This document shows, piece after piece, positions 47,661 through 57,450 of a DNA stretch of 64,000 bases. The DNA lies in assembly GCA_033344735.1 (NCBI GenBank), contig JAWPMW010000001.1, forward strand, positions 975,869-1,039,868, read 5' to 3'. The notes under the pieces are model-generated. The model was not told the origin of the DNA, ran no database searches, and worked only from the letters and a program-made list of their open reading frames with translations. Within the stretch, counting starts at the first letter, position 1. The number at the start of each line of letters is the position of its first letter. Source of the stretch: Gammaproteobacteria bacterium (GTDB lineage: Bacteria > Pseudomonadota > Gammaproteobacteria > UBA4575). A program made the translations under genes and the position numbers.

Positions 47661-49082
47661 ATGTTTGCACGCACTTACCAAAACATCTTTGTCCTCGGCC
47701 TAATAATATGCGGCTTAGGTTCAGTACTGCAATTTGAAAGCAGAGAGCTTCATACAACTGACCTTGAAAGGATACAGCGTAGTGGTGAAATCATCATCAT
47801 CACTCGCAATACTCCTACAACATATTACATAGGCGCTGAAGGACCCACTGGTTTTGAGTATGAGTTAGCAACTGAATTTGCACGCTTTCTAAATGTTTAT
47901 CCAAATGTAATTATTAGTAACCAATTTTCCAGCATACTGCCATCTATTAGCCGCAAGTCTGCCAATGTGGCCGCTGCTGGTATTACAGTGACTGAATCTC
48001 GAAAAAGACTAGTTAATTTTTCTGATAGCTACCAAGATATTACTCAGTTAGTTATTTATAAAGCCGGAAACAAGAAACCACGTTCGATAGAAGATCTAAG
48101 AGGTGTGACTGTGCACGTCATACATGGCAGCAGCCATGAAGAGCAGATTAGCGAACTCCATAAGCAGTATGATTTTTTAACATGGCAGTCACATGACAAG
48201 ATTGACATTAGCACCCTGATGCAAAAAGTCGAAGATGGTGAGTTTGAATACGCCATTAGCGATTCCAACGATTATGAATTCAACAGAAGGTTTCACCCAA
48301 AATTACGTAAAGGATTTGAGATAAGCGCACAACAGTCTCTCGCGTGGGTGTTTCCAAAATCACGAGACAACTCAATTTTAGTAGCTGCAAACGAATTTTT
48401 AGCACAATCAAAAGCCAATGGATTCATAGATCGTTTACATGAAAAGCACTATAGCCACGTTCCGGGACTTAATTACGCAGGCGCACATACTTTTAGAAAA
48501 CACATTAATTCACGTCTAGAAGATTTAATCCCAATTTTCAAACAAGCTGCTGCAGAACAAGATATCGACTGGAGATTCTTAGCCGCAGTCAGCTATCAAG
48601 AATCACTATGGAATCCAAAAGCAGTATCACCAACGGGTGTTCGTGGTTTAATGATGTTAACCAAAAGAACTGCTCGCCAACTTGGTATTGAGAATCGCAC
48701 TGACCCTGTAGACAGTACTAAAGGTGGCGCATCTTATTTAGTAAAACTAAAAAAGAAAATACCTGAGCGCATTGCTGAACCTGATAGAACATGGATGGCA
48801 CTAGCTGCATACAATGTAGGCTTTGGACATTTGGAAGATGCACGCGTATTAACTCAAACTCGTGGCGGAGATCCAGACCAATGGTCGGATGTGCGTGAAT
48901 CTCTACCATTATTAACTCAAAAAGAATGGTACAAAAAAACTAAGTTTGGTTACGCTCGCGGACACGAACCTGTTTTATATGTCAGAAATATCCGCAATTA
49001 CTATGACTTGCTAGTATGGAAATACAATGACAATCAAGGCCTGCAAGATTCAATTACGCGTATTCTTCCAAAAGTAATGTGA
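47661..49082 (+). CDS. mltF: Membrane-bound lytic transglycosylase F
   Basis: Cleaves peptidoglycan glycan strands at the outer-membrane side of the periplasm. The 473-residue product has an N-terminal signal/anchor (about 9-24), a solute-binding-protein-3-like regulatory domain (about 40-265) and a C-terminal SLT domain with catalytic Glu in SYQESLWNPKAVSPTGVRGLMML and the AAYNVGFGHLEDAR block. Length matches E. coli MltF (518) less a short tail. It converges on tadA with no gap, the gammaproteobacterial gene order. Confidence 0.93.
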   Translation: MFARTYQNIFVLGLIICGLGSVLQFESRELHTTDLERIQRSGEIIIITRNTPTTYYIGAEGPTGFEYELATEFARFLNVYPNVIISNQFSSILPSISRKSANVAAAGITVTESRKRLVNFSDSYQDITQLVIYKAGNKKPRSIEDLRGVTVHVIHGSSHEEQISELHKQYDFLTWQSHDKIDISTLMQKVEDGEFEYAISDSNDYEFNRRFHPKLRKGFEISAQQSLAWVFPKSRDNSILVAANEFLAQSKANGFIDRLHEKHYSHVPGLNYAGAHTFRKHINSRLEDLIPIFKQAAAEQDIDWRFLAAVSYQESLWNPKAVSPTGVRGLMMLTKRTARQLGIENRTDPVDSTKGGASYLVKLKKKIPERIAEPDRTWMALAAYNVGFGHLEDARVLTQTRGGDPDQWSDVRESLPLLTQKEWYKKTKFGYARGHEPVLYVRNIRNYYDLLVWKYNDNQGLQDSITRILPKVM

Positions 49083-49083
49083 G

Positions 49084-49563
49084 CTAACTTTTGGCATCCA
49101 ATCTTTTTTGCTTAAAAAAGTTCTGCAAAAGTGAACCACATTCTTCTTTTAAAATGCCGCCCTGCACTTTAATTTTATGCACTTGCATTTCATCATTAAT
49201 CCAGTCACAACAACTTCCTGCAACACCAGTTTTCTGATCATAAGCGCCAAACACTAATCGTTCTATACGTGCATGCAGCATTGCACCGGCGCACATCATG
49301 CATGGCTCTAATGTGACATATAGAGTTACTCCTGGTAAACGATAGTTATTTAGCGCTATCGACGCCTTACGAATTGCCAGCACTTCAGCGTGAGCACTAG
49401 GATCATTCAAACTAATAGGAGAATTACTTGCTGTTGAGATGAGCTTGTTACTATCAACTAGTACAGCACCAACTGGAACCTCGTCATTTCTTTCAGCTTC
49501 ACGTGCAGCAGCTAATGCTTGCTGCATCCAATACTCGTCATTTTTTAAGTCAGCTATTCCCAT
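49084..49563 (-). CDS. tadA: tRNA-specific adenosine deaminase
   Basis: Converts A34 to inosine in tRNA-Arg(ACG). The 159-residue product has the zinc-deaminase motifs [10 protein letters not shown] (zinc His, proton-shuttling Glu) and PCMMCAGAM (two zinc Cys), plus [19 protein letters not shown], characteristic of TadA. It starts 10 bases inside the end of guaA, so translation is coupled. Confidence 0.95.
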   Translation of the reverse strand: MGIADLKNDEYWMQQALAAAREAERNDEVPVGAVLVDSNKLISTASNSPISLNDPSAHAEVLAIRKASIALNNYRLPGVTLYVTLEPCMMCAGAMLHARIERLVFGAYDQKTGVAGSCCDWINDEMQVHKIKVQGGILKEECGSLLQNFFKQKRLDAKS

Positions 49564-51143
49564 TCGATGGTTGCAGGTGGCTTACCTGAAATATCGTAGG
49601 CTACACGTGAAATTCCATCAATTTCATTAATAATTCGACGAGATACCAAGTCAAGAAATTCGTAAGGCAAATGCGCCCAGCGTGCTGTCATGAAATCAAT
49701 AGTTTCAACTGCTCTTAATGCCACGACAAACTGATATTTTCGGCCATCACCCATGACACCCACTGATTTCACTGGCAAGAATACGGTGAATGCTTGCGAC
49801 ACTTGGTCATATAAGTCATTACGTCGCAATTCCTCTATAAAAATATGATCCGCTCGACGCAAAATATCTGCATACTCTTTTTTAACTTCGCCGAGTATTC
49901 TAACTCCCAAACCCGGACCTGGAAATGGATGACGATGAATCATCTCATAAGGCAAACCAAGCTCATCACCCAGTCGCCTCACTTCATCTTTGAATAATTC
50001 ACGCAATGGCTCAACCAGGGATAACTCCATATCATCAGGCAGACCACCTACATTGTGGTGCGACTTAATTAAATGTGCTTTACCTGTTGTCGCCGCGGCG
50101 GATTCAATCACATCTGGATATATTGTTCCTTGAGCTAACCAACGCGCATCTTTTATTTTTCGTGCTTCTTCTTCAAAAATTTCTATAAATAAGTTACCAA
50201 TTTTTTTACGCTTAAGCTCCGGATCATCGATAGCATTCAATGCAGATAAAAAACGACCTTCTGCGTCTATACGAATAACTTTTACACCCATATGTTTACT
50301 AAAAGTTTCCATTACCTGGTCACCTTCATGTAAACGCAATAATCCATTATCAACAAATATACAAGTGAGTTGTTTACCAATAGCCTTATGCATCAAAGCG
50401 GCGACAACTGAGGAATCAACACCGCCAGACAACCCTAAGATGACATGTTCAGAACCAACCTGATCTTTCACTCTATCGACAATATCTTCAACAATATTAC
50501 CTGCTGTCCAATTTGCATTACACTCGCAAACACCAACTAAAAAAGAACGCAGTATTTCTTCGCCATTTTTAGTATGTGTTACTTCTGGATGAAATTGTAA
50601 GCCATAAATATTCTTATCTTCGTTTGCAATGGCTGCAAATTCTGCGCTATCAGTACTTGCTAAAGTAACAAAACCTTCTGGCAATGATGTAACTTTGTCT
50701 CCATGAGACATCCATACATCTAGCAGCTGTTGATTATGTTGATTTTTATTATCACTTAAATCTGAAAATAATTTACTTGCTTGCTTAACAGAAACTTGCG
50801 CAAAACCAAACTCACGTTGTGATGACTCACTAACAGTACCACCCAGTTTTTTTGCTATCGCTTGCATGCCATAACAAATACCTAACACTGGGAGATTTGC
50901 ATTTAATACATAATCTGGCACATAAGGCGTGTCATCCAAAGTCGCAGACTCAGGTCCACCCGATAAAATTATCCCCTGTGCGGTTTCTGCAAATTTTTCA
51001 GCGTCGGGGAAATCCCACGAGAAAATCTCGCAATACACACCTATCTCTCGCACACGTCGTGCAATTAATTGTGTGTATTGAGAACCGTAATCGAGAATTA
51101 GAATACGTTGTGAATGTATGTCCGCATTATTTGCTGGATTCAT
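49554..51143 (-). CDS. guaA: GMP synthase (glutamine-hydrolysing)
   Basis: Converts XMP to GMP. The 529-residue product has a class I glutamine amidotransferase (about 9-200; GICYGMQ with nucleophile Cys and the [10 protein letters not shown] His/Glu), an ATP-pyrophosphatase domain with LSGGVDSS (about 238-245) and the C-terminal dimerisation domain ending PPATIEWE. It overlaps tadA and lies 80 bases after guaB, with a REP-like element in between. Confidence 0.96.
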   Translation of the reverse strand: MNPANNADIHSQRILILDYGSQYTQLIARRVREIGVYCEIFSWDFPDAEKFAETAQGIILSGGPESATLDDTPYVPDYVLNANLPVLGICYGMQAIAKKLGGTVSESSQREFGFAQVSVKQASKLFSDLSDNKNQHNQQLLDVWMSHGDKVTSLPEGFVTLASTDSAEFAAIANEDKNIYGLQFHPEVTHTKNGEEILRSFLVGVCECNANWTAGNIVEDIVDRVKDQVGSEHVILGLSGGVDSSVVAALMHKAIGKQLTCIFVDNGLLRLHEGDQVMETFSKHMGVKVIRIDAEGRFLSALNAIDDPELKRKKIGNLFIEIFEEEARKIKDARWLAQGTIYPDVIESAAATTGKAHLIKSHHNVGGLPDDMELSLVEPLRELFKDEVRRLGDELGLPYEMIHRHPFPGPGLGVRILGEVKKEYADILRRADHIFIEELRRNDLYDQVSQAFTVFLPVKSVGVMGDGRKYQFVVALRAVETIDFMTARWAHLPYEFLDLVSRRIINEIDGISRVAYDISGKPPATIEWE

Positions 51144-51160
51144 TTAAGCAATGTTTTAGT

Positions 51161-51222
51161 AAAGGGGTCAGAGCCCTTTTTAAATTTTACAATAGACACA
51201 AAAAGGACTCTGACTCCTTTTT
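51161..51222. repeat. REP-like inverted repeat between guaA and guaB
   Basis: Two near-identical arms of about 21 bases face each other: one reads AAAGGGGTCAGAGCCC and the other, reversed, AAAGGAGTCAGAGTCC, each followed by a T5 run. The spacer is about 20 bases. The GGGTCAGAG/CCTTTT motif resembles the palindromes mobilised by REP-associated tyrosine transposases in many proteobacteria. It would form a long hairpin in the guaB-guaA transcript. Confidence 0.8.
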
Positions 51223-51223
51223 A

Positions 51224-52684
51224 TCATTCTACGTGATAGTTTGGTGCTTCTTTGGTAATTGCAACATCATGCACATGGCTTTCGCGCATTCCTGCGGAAG
51301 AGATTTTCACGAATTCTGTTTTAGCATGCATTTCATCAATGTTGTTGCAACCTACATAGCCCATGCTAGAACGCACACCTCCCAGTAGCTGCTGCAATAT
51401 TGATGCGATAGATCCTTTATAGGGCACGCGTCCTTCAATACCTTCTGGGACTAACTTATCTTTTTCTGCTACTCCATCTTGGAAGTAACGATCACTTGAT
51501 CCTTGCTGCATTGCACCGATGGAACCCATTCCACGATAAGTTTTATAAGAACGTCCTTGATACAATTCTACGTCGCCTGGAGATTCTTTAGTGCCTGCAA
51601 ACAAACTACCAACCATAATTGTGTTAGCGCCTGCTGCAATTGCTTTAGCAATATCGCCTGAGTAACGAATGCCTCCATCAGCTATAACTGGAATACTTTT
51701 CTTATTAGCTATACTCACAACATTATCAATAGCGCTTATTTGTGGCACACCTACACCTGCAACGATTCTAGTGGTACATATGGAGCCCGGACCTATACCT
51801 ACTTTTAACGCATCAGCTCCACTTTCAATAAGAGCAAGGGCTGCATTTGCGGTCGCGATATTGCCACCAATCACTTGTACTCCAGGATATTTTTCCTTAA
51901 CCTTTTTTACGGTATCTAATACTGCTTGAGAATGGCCGTGAGCTGTATCAACCACAATAACATCGACGTTAGCTTGTATTAACGCATCTACTCTCTCATC
52001 AGTATCTGCTCCAACCCCGACTGCTGCACCTGCACGTAATTGACCTTGTTCATTTTTACATGCATTAGGATTCTCAGATGATTTTTGAATATCTTTGACT
52101 GTAATCATTCCACGTAGTTGGAAATCTTTATTCACTACCAGCACTTTTTCAATACGATGTTTATGCAATAACTCTTGCACTTTATCTAAGCTTGCGCCCT
52201 CCTCGACCGTCACCAATCTTTCTTTTGGTGTCATTATTGTTGTGACAGGTGCATCCAAATGAGTTTCAAAACGTAGATCACGACTAGTAACAATACCCAG
52301 CAATTGTTCTTTATCGACGACAGGCACTCCAGAAATATTATTTGCACGCGTAATAGCCAGCACTTCAGAAATACTGATATCAGGTCCCACAGTAATAGGA
52401 TCCTTAATAACGCCACTTTCATATTTTTTCACGCGTGTTACTTCTTTTGCCTGCATTTCGACAGACATATTTTTGTGGATAATACCCATGCCACCCTCTT
52501 GTGCCATCGCAATGGCCAATCGGCCATCGGTGACTGTGTCCATAGCAGCTGACAATAAAGGGATATTTAGGCGAATCTCTCGCGTGAGTTGGGTGCTAAG
52601 ATCTACATCGCGCGGAAGCACACAAGAATGTGCTGGTATAAGTAGTACGTCGTCAAATGTAAGAGCTTCCTGAATAATGCGCAT
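51224..52684 (-). CDS. guaB: IMP dehydrogenase
   Basis: Oxidises IMP to XMP, the rate-limiting step of guanine nucleotide synthesis. The 486-residue product has a TIM barrel split by two CBS domains (about 95-205), the cofactor segment [15 protein letters not shown], catalytic loop [19 protein letters not shown] with nucleophile Cys near 303, and the mobile-flap segment with [16 protein letters not shown]. Length matches the family. It leads guaA on the same strand. Confidence 0.96.
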   Translation of the reverse strand: MRIIQEALTFDDVLLIPAHSCVLPRDVDLSTQLTREIRLNIPLLSAAMDTVTDGRLAIAMAQEGGMGIIHKNMSVEMQAKEVTRVKKYESGVIKDPITVGPDISISEVLAITRANNISGVPVVDKEQLLGIVTSRDLRFETHLDAPVTTIMTPKERLVTVEEGASLDKVQELLHKHRIEKVLVVNKDFQLRGMITVKDIQKSSENPNACKNEQGQLRAGAAVGVGADTDERVDALIQANVDVIVVDTAHGHSQAVLDTVKKVKEKYPGVQVIGGNIATANAALALIESGADALKVGIGPGSICTTRIVAGVGVPQISAIDNVVSIANKKSIPVIADGGIRYSGDIAKAIAAGANTIMVGSLFAGTKESPGDVELYQGRSYKTYRGMGSIGAMQQGSSDRYFQDGVAEKDKLVPEGIEGRVPYKGSIASILQQLLGGVRSSMGYVGCNNIDEMHAKTEFVKISSAGMRESHVHDVAITKEAPNYHVE

Positions 52685-52772
52685 TTCGATGTCCGGTGTT
52701 CGAGATGGCGGCTAATTATAGAGACTGACTTCAACAGGGTAAACTGCTAGCAAGTAATATAACTCCCTAATT

Positions 52773-54185
52773 ATGGATGGACACATGCCGACCGATTCAA
52801 CCAATGCACGTGAAATATATTCTGTTTCCGAGATCAACCAGCAGCTAAAGCATGCAATTGCATCAAATTTTGCTCTATTGTGGGTTGAAGGCGAAATATC
52901 AAATTTGGCTCGTCCAGCCTCCGGACACCTGTATTTTTCAATCAAAGATAAAAATGCACAATTACGTTGTGTGATGTTTCGAAACAGTAATCAACGCGTC
53001 CCTTTTGAAATTATAAATGGTGTCCAAGTAATTATACGCGCTAAAGCAAGCCTGTATGAGGCCAGAGGCGATTTACAATTAATTGTAGATGGCATGGAGG
53101 AAGCCGGCTTTGGTGCACTTCAAAGGCAATTCGAAGCATTAAAAAGCAAGTTATCAGAAGAAGGGCTATTCGATGAAAGCCAGAAAAAACAAATTCCTGC
53201 CTTCCCTGGTGAAATTGCCATAGTTACTTCACCCTCAGGTGCCGCCATTAAAGATTATTTACAAGTAGCACAGAGACGCTATCCTTGTTGCAAGAAAACG
53301 ATTTATTCAGTGCCTGTGCAGGGCGAGCAGGCTGCTGATAAAATTAGCAACGCAATACGGGCGATTAATACTCAGGCAAGTGCAGATATTATAGTACTCA
53401 TAAGGGGCGGTGGTTCCATAGAGGATTTATGGTCATTCAATAGCGAAGTTCTTGCTCGCAGCATTTCAGCTTCAGATATTCCAATAGTTTCGGGTATTGG
53501 CCATGAAATAGATTACACAATTGCCGACTTTGTTGCTGATTTGCGTGCACCAACGCCTTCTGTTGCGGCAGAATTAACCTGCCCTGAAACGGATGTTTTA
53601 TTCGCCATGCTGACCAATTCTCAGCGCAGATTGGAAAAGCTATCAATCGAACTAATAAATACCTGTGCCCAAAGCACAGATTGGCTCTCTCAACGATTGC
53701 AACGCTCGCATCCCTCTACGGTTATCAATGCTCAGAAACAATCGCTTAAGGGGCTATTAGATAGGCTACAGCGAAGCACTCTAACTCAGACTATAAATAA
53801 TAGTTACCAACTCCAGAGTTTGACACAACGTTTTCTTACTCAATCCCCACAAAAATGGCTAGAAACAAAGAAATCGCATGTCAAGACTATTAATTCTCGT
53901 CTATACGAGACAATACGCCACCTAATTGACCAAAAGACCCACAATTTAGAATTACAGTCCACCACAATGAATGCCGTCAGCCCTCTTAATACTCTTCAGC
54001 GCGGGTATTCCATTACCGTAATGAATAAACAATCCTCACAACTCGTTACTGATCACACGCAAGTCAATCACGGTGATCAATTAACCACCTATTTAGCTAG
54101 CGGTGAAGTAGTTAGTCGCGTGGAATCAACAAGTTCGAAAAACATAGTAGAAAAAATTTCACCATCCACGAAGGACACAAATTAA
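52773..54185 (+). CDS. xseA: Exodeoxyribonuclease VII large subunit
   Basis: With XseB, degrades single-stranded DNA. The 470-residue product opens with an OB fold (about 14-110; IYSVSEINQQLKHAI, LWVEGEISNLARPASGHLYFSIKD) and the exonuclease VII core with AIVTSPSGAAIKDYL, IVLIRGGGSIEDLWSFN and VSGIGHEIDYTIADFVADLRAPTPSVAAE, followed by coiled coil and a GYSI end segment. Either ATG at 52773 or the one four codons later could be used. It is divergent from guaB across an 88-base region. Confidence 0.95.
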   Translation: MDGHMPTDSTNAREIYSVSEINQQLKHAIASNFALLWVEGEISNLARPASGHLYFSIKDKNAQLRCVMFRNSNQRVPFEIINGVQVIIRAKASLYEARGDLQLIVDGMEEAGFGALQRQFEALKSKLSEEGLFDESQKKQIPAFPGEIAIVTSPSGAAIKDYLQVAQRRYPCCKKTIYSVPVQGEQAADKISNAIRAINTQASADIIVLIRGGGSIEDLWSFNSEVLARSISASDIPIVSGIGHEIDYTIADFVADLRAPTPSVAAELTCPETDVLFAMLTNSQRRLEKLSIELINTCAQSTDWLSQRLQRSHPSTVINAQKQSLKGLLDRLQRSTLTQTINNSYQLQSLTQRFLTQSPQKWLETKKSHVKTINSRLYETIRHLIDQKTHNLELQSTTMNAVSPLNTLQRGYSITVMNKQSSQLVTDHTQVNHGDQLTTYLASGEVVSRVESTSSKNIVEKISPSTKDTN

Positions 54186-54251
54186 CTAATTTCTTGCAAC
54201 TACTGATTTATTCTGATAATAAAGCGGGCTTCTTTTATTAGGGCTAACAAC

Positions 54252-55049
54252 ATGGCAGTTAAAAAAGCGGTTTCAAAGAAAAAGGCAGCTCCGGCTAAGA
54301 AGAAAGCAGCAGCGCCTAAGAAAAAAGCCCCTGTAAAAAAGAAGGCTATAAGAACTAAGAAAAAAGCAGCAGCACCTAAGAAAAAGGCAGCAGCACCTAA
54401 GAAAAAGGCAGCAGCACCTAAGAAAAAGGCAGCAGCACCTAAGAAAAAGGCAGCAGCACCTAAGAAAAAGGCAGCAGCACCTAAGAAAAAGGCAGCAGCA
54501 CCTAAGAAAAAGGCAGCAGCACCTAAGAAAGCCTCATCAAGTGCAAGTGCTGTCAAAAAGAAGATCATTGCCAAAAAGCCAGTACCTAAGCCTAAAACTC
54601 GCTTAATCCCTGATGAGCCTATTGTTGGTATGACTTTACCTGTAGAAGGTATCGACCCTTATATGCCGAGCAATGGCGAGCTTTACATGAGTGATGGTCA
54701 ATTAGTCCATTTCAGACATATTCTGCTCGAATGGAAAAAACAGTTAATGCAAGAAGTTGATCGAACTGTAGACCACATGAAGACTGATGCAGCTAACTAC
54801 GCTGATCCAGCTGACCGTGCCACCCAGGAAGAGGAATTTAGCTTAGAACTTCGTACTCGAGACAGAGAACGCAAATTAATTAAAAAGATTGATGAATCTG
54901 TTATAACTTTAGATACAGGCGACTATGGCTACTGTGAGTCATGCGGCATAGAGATTGGTATAAGACGCCTTGAAGCAAGGCCAACAGCAACTCAGTGTAT
55001 CGATTGCAAAACGTTACAAGAAATTAAAGAGAAGCAAATTTATTCATAA
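54252..55049 (+). CDS. dksA: DksA-type RNA polymerase-binding factor with H1-like N-terminal tail
   Basis: Binds the RNA polymerase secondary channel and, with ppGpp, mediates the stringent response. The C-terminal ~150 residues are ordinary DksA: a coiled coil (HFRHILLEWKKQLMQEVDRT) carrying DPADRATQEEEF at its tip and a C4 zinc finger (CESCGIEIG..., CIDC). The first ~120 residues are unlike DksA: a Lys/Ala/Pro-rich tail with eight perfect KKKAAAP repeats at about 36-91, resembling histone H1-type proteins. The total of 265 is far above the usual 150. gluQ follows, as in E. coli. Confidence 0.92.
   Translation: MAVKKAVSKKKAAPAKKKAAAPKKKAPVKKKAIRTKKKAAAPKKKAAAPKKKAAAPKKKAAAPKKKAAAPKKKAAAPKKKAAAPKKKAAAPKKASSSASAVKKKIIAKKPVPKPKTRLIPDEPIVGMTLPVEGIDPYMPSNGELYMSDGQLVHFRHILLEWKKQLMQEVDRTVDHMKTDAANYADPADRATQEEEFSLELRTRDRERKLIKKIDESVITLDTGDYGYCESCGIEIGIRRLEARPTATQCIDCKTLQEIKEKQIYS
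54357..54524 (+). repeat. 21-bp tandem repeat, 8 copies, in dksA
   Basis: Unit AAGAAAAAGGCAGCAGCACCT, in frame, encoding KKKAAAP. Copies are identical apart from one base in the first, which indicates recent amplification by slippage or unequal recombination. Copy number may vary between strains. Confidence 0.95.
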
Positions 55050-55072
55050 GTCAGGAAGATATCCGCACTAGA

Positions 55073-55978
55073 ATTTCACAATACGGCCGTTATCGCGGCC
55101 GATTTGCACCCTCTCCGACGGGTCCTCTCCATTACGGTTCATTAGTAACTGCAGTCGCCAGTTATCTACAGGCACGCAGTCAACATGGCCAGTGGTTTAT
55201 TCGTATCGAAGACATCGACCCAGACAGAGAATCTAAAGGTTCCATTCAAGCAATATTACAAACATTAAAAGACTACGGTTTTCAGTGGGACCACAAACCA
55301 ATTTTACAAAGCAAACAAGCAAACCTTCACAAGCATATCGCTTTAGAATTACTAAATAGCAATCAAGCTTATGCGTGCAGTTGTAGTCGCAAAGAGTTAG
55401 CCAAAATTGCAAAACATGGTGACATGGGATCGATTTACCCTGGCAGCTGTTCTAAGAAAAAATTGATTTATCAAAAAGGTACTTCACTACGTGTACGTGT
55501 TGATGACTCCAATATTGAATACACAGACAATAACTTTGGTGAGCAAAAATGTAACTTAAAGAAAATTAGTGGTGATTATATTATCTACCGAGCAAATAAA
55601 TTACCTAGCTATATATTAGCAGCAAGTATTGATGATTTATTCGAACAATATACTGAAGTTGTAAGAGGTGCAGACTTGTTGGCTATAACTCCCAGACAGA
55701 TTCACTTAAGCAAGCTAATTCAGAATAGGTCTCCAGCTTTTCTGCACATACCTATAATTACACACGAGAATGGAGACAAACTAAGCAAGCAAACTCACGC
55801 TCCGGCATTAAAAAAGCATAATGCACGCACCTGGTTAATTAACGCGTTAACTGATTTAGGCCAGGAACCGCCAAACAATCTTAACTGGAGGCCAATCTGG
55901 ACAATATGGGAATGGGCAATTAATCATTGGCAACAAAATAAAATTCCAAGACTAAAGACTCTTCCACTGAAATACTAA
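55073..55978 (+). CDS. gluQ: Glutamyl-Q tRNA(Asp) synthetase, unusual start
   Basis: Attaches glutamate to queuosine of tRNA-Asp; a catalytic-core relative of glutamyl-tRNA synthetase without anticodon domain. The protein includes GRFAPSPTGPLHYGSL (the HIGH-type motif), WFIRIEDIDPDR, a CSCSRKEL zinc region, VRGADLL and KLSKQTHAPAL (KLSKQ in place of KMSKS). The frame is open only from 55028 and has no ATG, GTG, TTG or CTG before the conserved core; a Shine-Dalgarno-like AGGAAG at 55053 precedes an ATT at 55073. I therefore mark ATT as the likely start (301 residues). ATA at 55046 or ATC at 55061 are alternatives. It follows dksA immediately. Confidence 0.85.
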   Translation: MSQYGRYRGRFAPSPTGPLHYGSLVTAVASYLQARSQHGQWFIRIEDIDPDRESKGSIQAILQTLKDYGFQWDHKPILQSKQANLHKHIALELLNSNQAYACSCSRKELAKIAKHGDMGSIYPGSCSKKKLIYQKGTSLRVRVDDSNIEYTDNNFGEQKCNLKKISGDYIIYRANKLPSYILAASIDDLFEQYTEVVRGADLLAITPRQIHLSKLIQNRSPAFLHIPIITHENGDKLSKQTHAPALKKHNARTWLINALTDLGQEPPNNLNWRPIWTIWEWAINHWQQNKIPRLKTLPLKY

Positions 55979-55980
55979 AT

Positions 55981-56012
55981 AAAAAAGCCGGCATAGAAGC
56001 CGGCTTTTTTAT
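55981..56012. terminator. Bidirectional rho-independent terminator
   Basis: A stem of AAAAAAGCCGGC and GCCGGCTTTTTT around a six-base loop separates the convergent gluQ and small-membrane-protein genes. Both flanks carry A/T runs, so it can work in both directions. Confidence 0.92.
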
Positions 56013-56030
56013 TTATTCATCTATTTAGCT

Positions 56031-56246
56031 TTATTCGTTATCAGAATCTTTAAACCATGCCCATGGCTCTTCTTGTGCAATTCCGATGAACAACCAAACA
56101 TTACCAATTAATGTTACTACCAAGAATAGTGCTCCACCAATTGCCCAAAGCAGGTTCTCATGATGGTTCTGGAAACCAATAAAATTAAAAATTGAAATCA
56201 TAGCAATCGTAAATAGTGCCATAACTCCTAATGCTTTCATTGTCAT
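56031..56246 (-). CDS. Small two-helix membrane protein
   Basis: The 71-residue product has two hydrophobic helices (about 4-24 and 33-55) with a cytosolic or periplasmic WFKDSDNE tail. I do not recognise the family. A clear Shine-Dalgarno (AGGAGA) precedes ATG 56246. It lies 39 bases after the reductase gene on the same strand, so a structural role with the membrane hydroxylase is possible. Confidence 0.65.
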   Translation of the reverse strand: MTMKALGVMALFTIAMISIFNFIGFQNHHENLLWAIGGALFLVVTLIGNVWLFIGIAQEEPWAWFKDSDNE

Positions 56247-56285
56247 AATATTATTCTCCTAATTTTTTATAATAAAATCAAGGAC

Positions 56286-57368
56286 CTAGCGCCCACCAGG
56301 TATTGAGCTAGCGTCTAAGAATTTGTCGTAATATATACTTTCTTCATCAATTCCACCAGCTACAAGAATCTTTATCGCAGCGTCAATCATTGGAGGTGGC
56401 CCACATAAGTAGCCTTGTGCATCCTTCATATCAAGCGCAGATGTATCGATATATGACTGCTTAAAATAGTCTGTCACAAATCCAGTAGGTCCTGTCCATG
56501 ACGAGCCTTCTATATCTGCAGATAAAACTTCTACAAATTCGAAAGTATAGCCTTTGTGCCATTGTTCTTTAATGCGCTGCATTTCTTCTTGACAGTATAA
56601 ATCTCTCTCGGCTTGCGCACCGAACAAGTAGATACAATTACGTTCAGTTTGCTCTAGCACACATTCTTCTAGTATTGCTTTAATAGCACTCATACCGCTA
56701 CCACCTGCCATGCATATCATTTGAGAGCTCGCTGGTCGATGATAGAACTGGCCATATGGTGCTGCAAGGTTAACTGGGGTACCCACTCTATCTTGTGCAT
56801 ATAGCCATTCTGTAAACTCACCGCCAGGCACTTTACGAATATAGAAGCTAAATTCATCTTTGTTTTCGTTTCTTGGTGATTTTGCAAATGAATATGATCT
56901 TGGTGTGGGAATATCATCAACGGATATCTCTGCATATTGCCCAGCCATCATGTTGCGACTAAATTCACCATCACATTTTACAACTAACTCTTTAATGTCA
57001 TAGGTTAAGTCATTTACTCTAGCTATCGATCCTTTCAATTGGAGCAGCTCAGTTGCGGGCGCATCTCCCATTTCAACTTCAACTTCAATATCATTTTTCA
57101 ATACAGTCTGACACGCAAGCGCAGTACCAGCTTTCAACTGATCACCATCAAGTACATAAGAAAAATCTGTTAACGCTTTAATTTTTCCTTTTTTAATAAC
57201 GCATTTGCATGTTCCACAACTTCCCACACGGCAATCGTGAGGCCATGCCAGCCCTGCTTCTAAAGCAGCCTTTAGTAAGTTATCACCCGCCTTGACAGTA
57301 ACAGTTGCTTCACCGTTATTTATGTTTGCAGTGTGCTCTTGTTTCTTATTTCCAAATAATCCAAACAT
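56286..57368 (-). CDS. Ferredoxin-NAD(P)H reductase fusion (XylA-type)
   Basis: Electron-transfer component for an oxygenase, moving electrons from NAD(P)H through FAD to a [2Fe-2S] cluster. In 360 residues: an N-terminal plant-type ferredoxin with Cys46, Cys51, Cys54 and Cys86, an FAD domain with RSYSFAKSP (about 157-165) and an NAD-binding domain starting near MAGGSGMSAIKAIL, ending YYDKFLDA. This order and length match xylene-monooxygenase reductase XylA and phenol hydroxylase reductases. A strong terminator separates it from the hydroxylase transcript. Confidence 0.9.
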   Translation of the reverse strand: MFGLFGNKKQEHTANINNGEATVTVKAGDNLLKAALEAGLAWPHDCRVGSCGTCKCVIKKGKIKALTDFSYVLDGDQLKAGTALACQTVLKNDIEVEVEMGDAPATELLQLKGSIARVNDLTYDIKELVVKCDGEFSRNMMAGQYAEISVDDIPTPRSYSFAKSPRNENKDEFSFYIRKVPGGEFTEWLYAQDRVGTPVNLAAPYGQFYHRPASSQMICMAGGSGMSAIKAILEECVLEQTERNCIYLFGAQAERDLYCQEEMQRIKEQWHKGYTFEFVEVLSADIEGSSWTGPTGFVTDYFKQSYIDTSALDMKDAQGYLCGPPPMIDAAIKILVAGGIDEESIYYDKFLDASSIPGGR

Positions 57369-57402
57369 GATTTCTTATGGTATATAAAATGCTATATACG
57401 TA

Positions 57403-57434
57403 AAAAGCGCGCAGACTTTAATCTGCGCGCTTTT
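57403..57434. terminator. Strong rho-independent terminator
   Basis: AAAAGCGCGCAGA pairs perfectly with TCTGCGCGCTTTT over a six-base loop. It ends the GST-containing transcript on the minus strand before the reductase gene, so the reductase needs its own promoter or read-through. Confidence 0.93.
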
Positions 57435-57450
57435 CAATTTACGTCAACAT

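Noticed and set aside
50852-51388. Plus-strand ORF spanning the guaA/guaB junction
   Set aside because: Antisense to two certain housekeeping genes and runs through the REP-like hairpin.
54200-54574. Minus-strand ORF rich in AAAFFLG repeats
   Set aside because: It is the exact antisense of the KKKAAAP repeats in dksA and has no signal, start site or family match.
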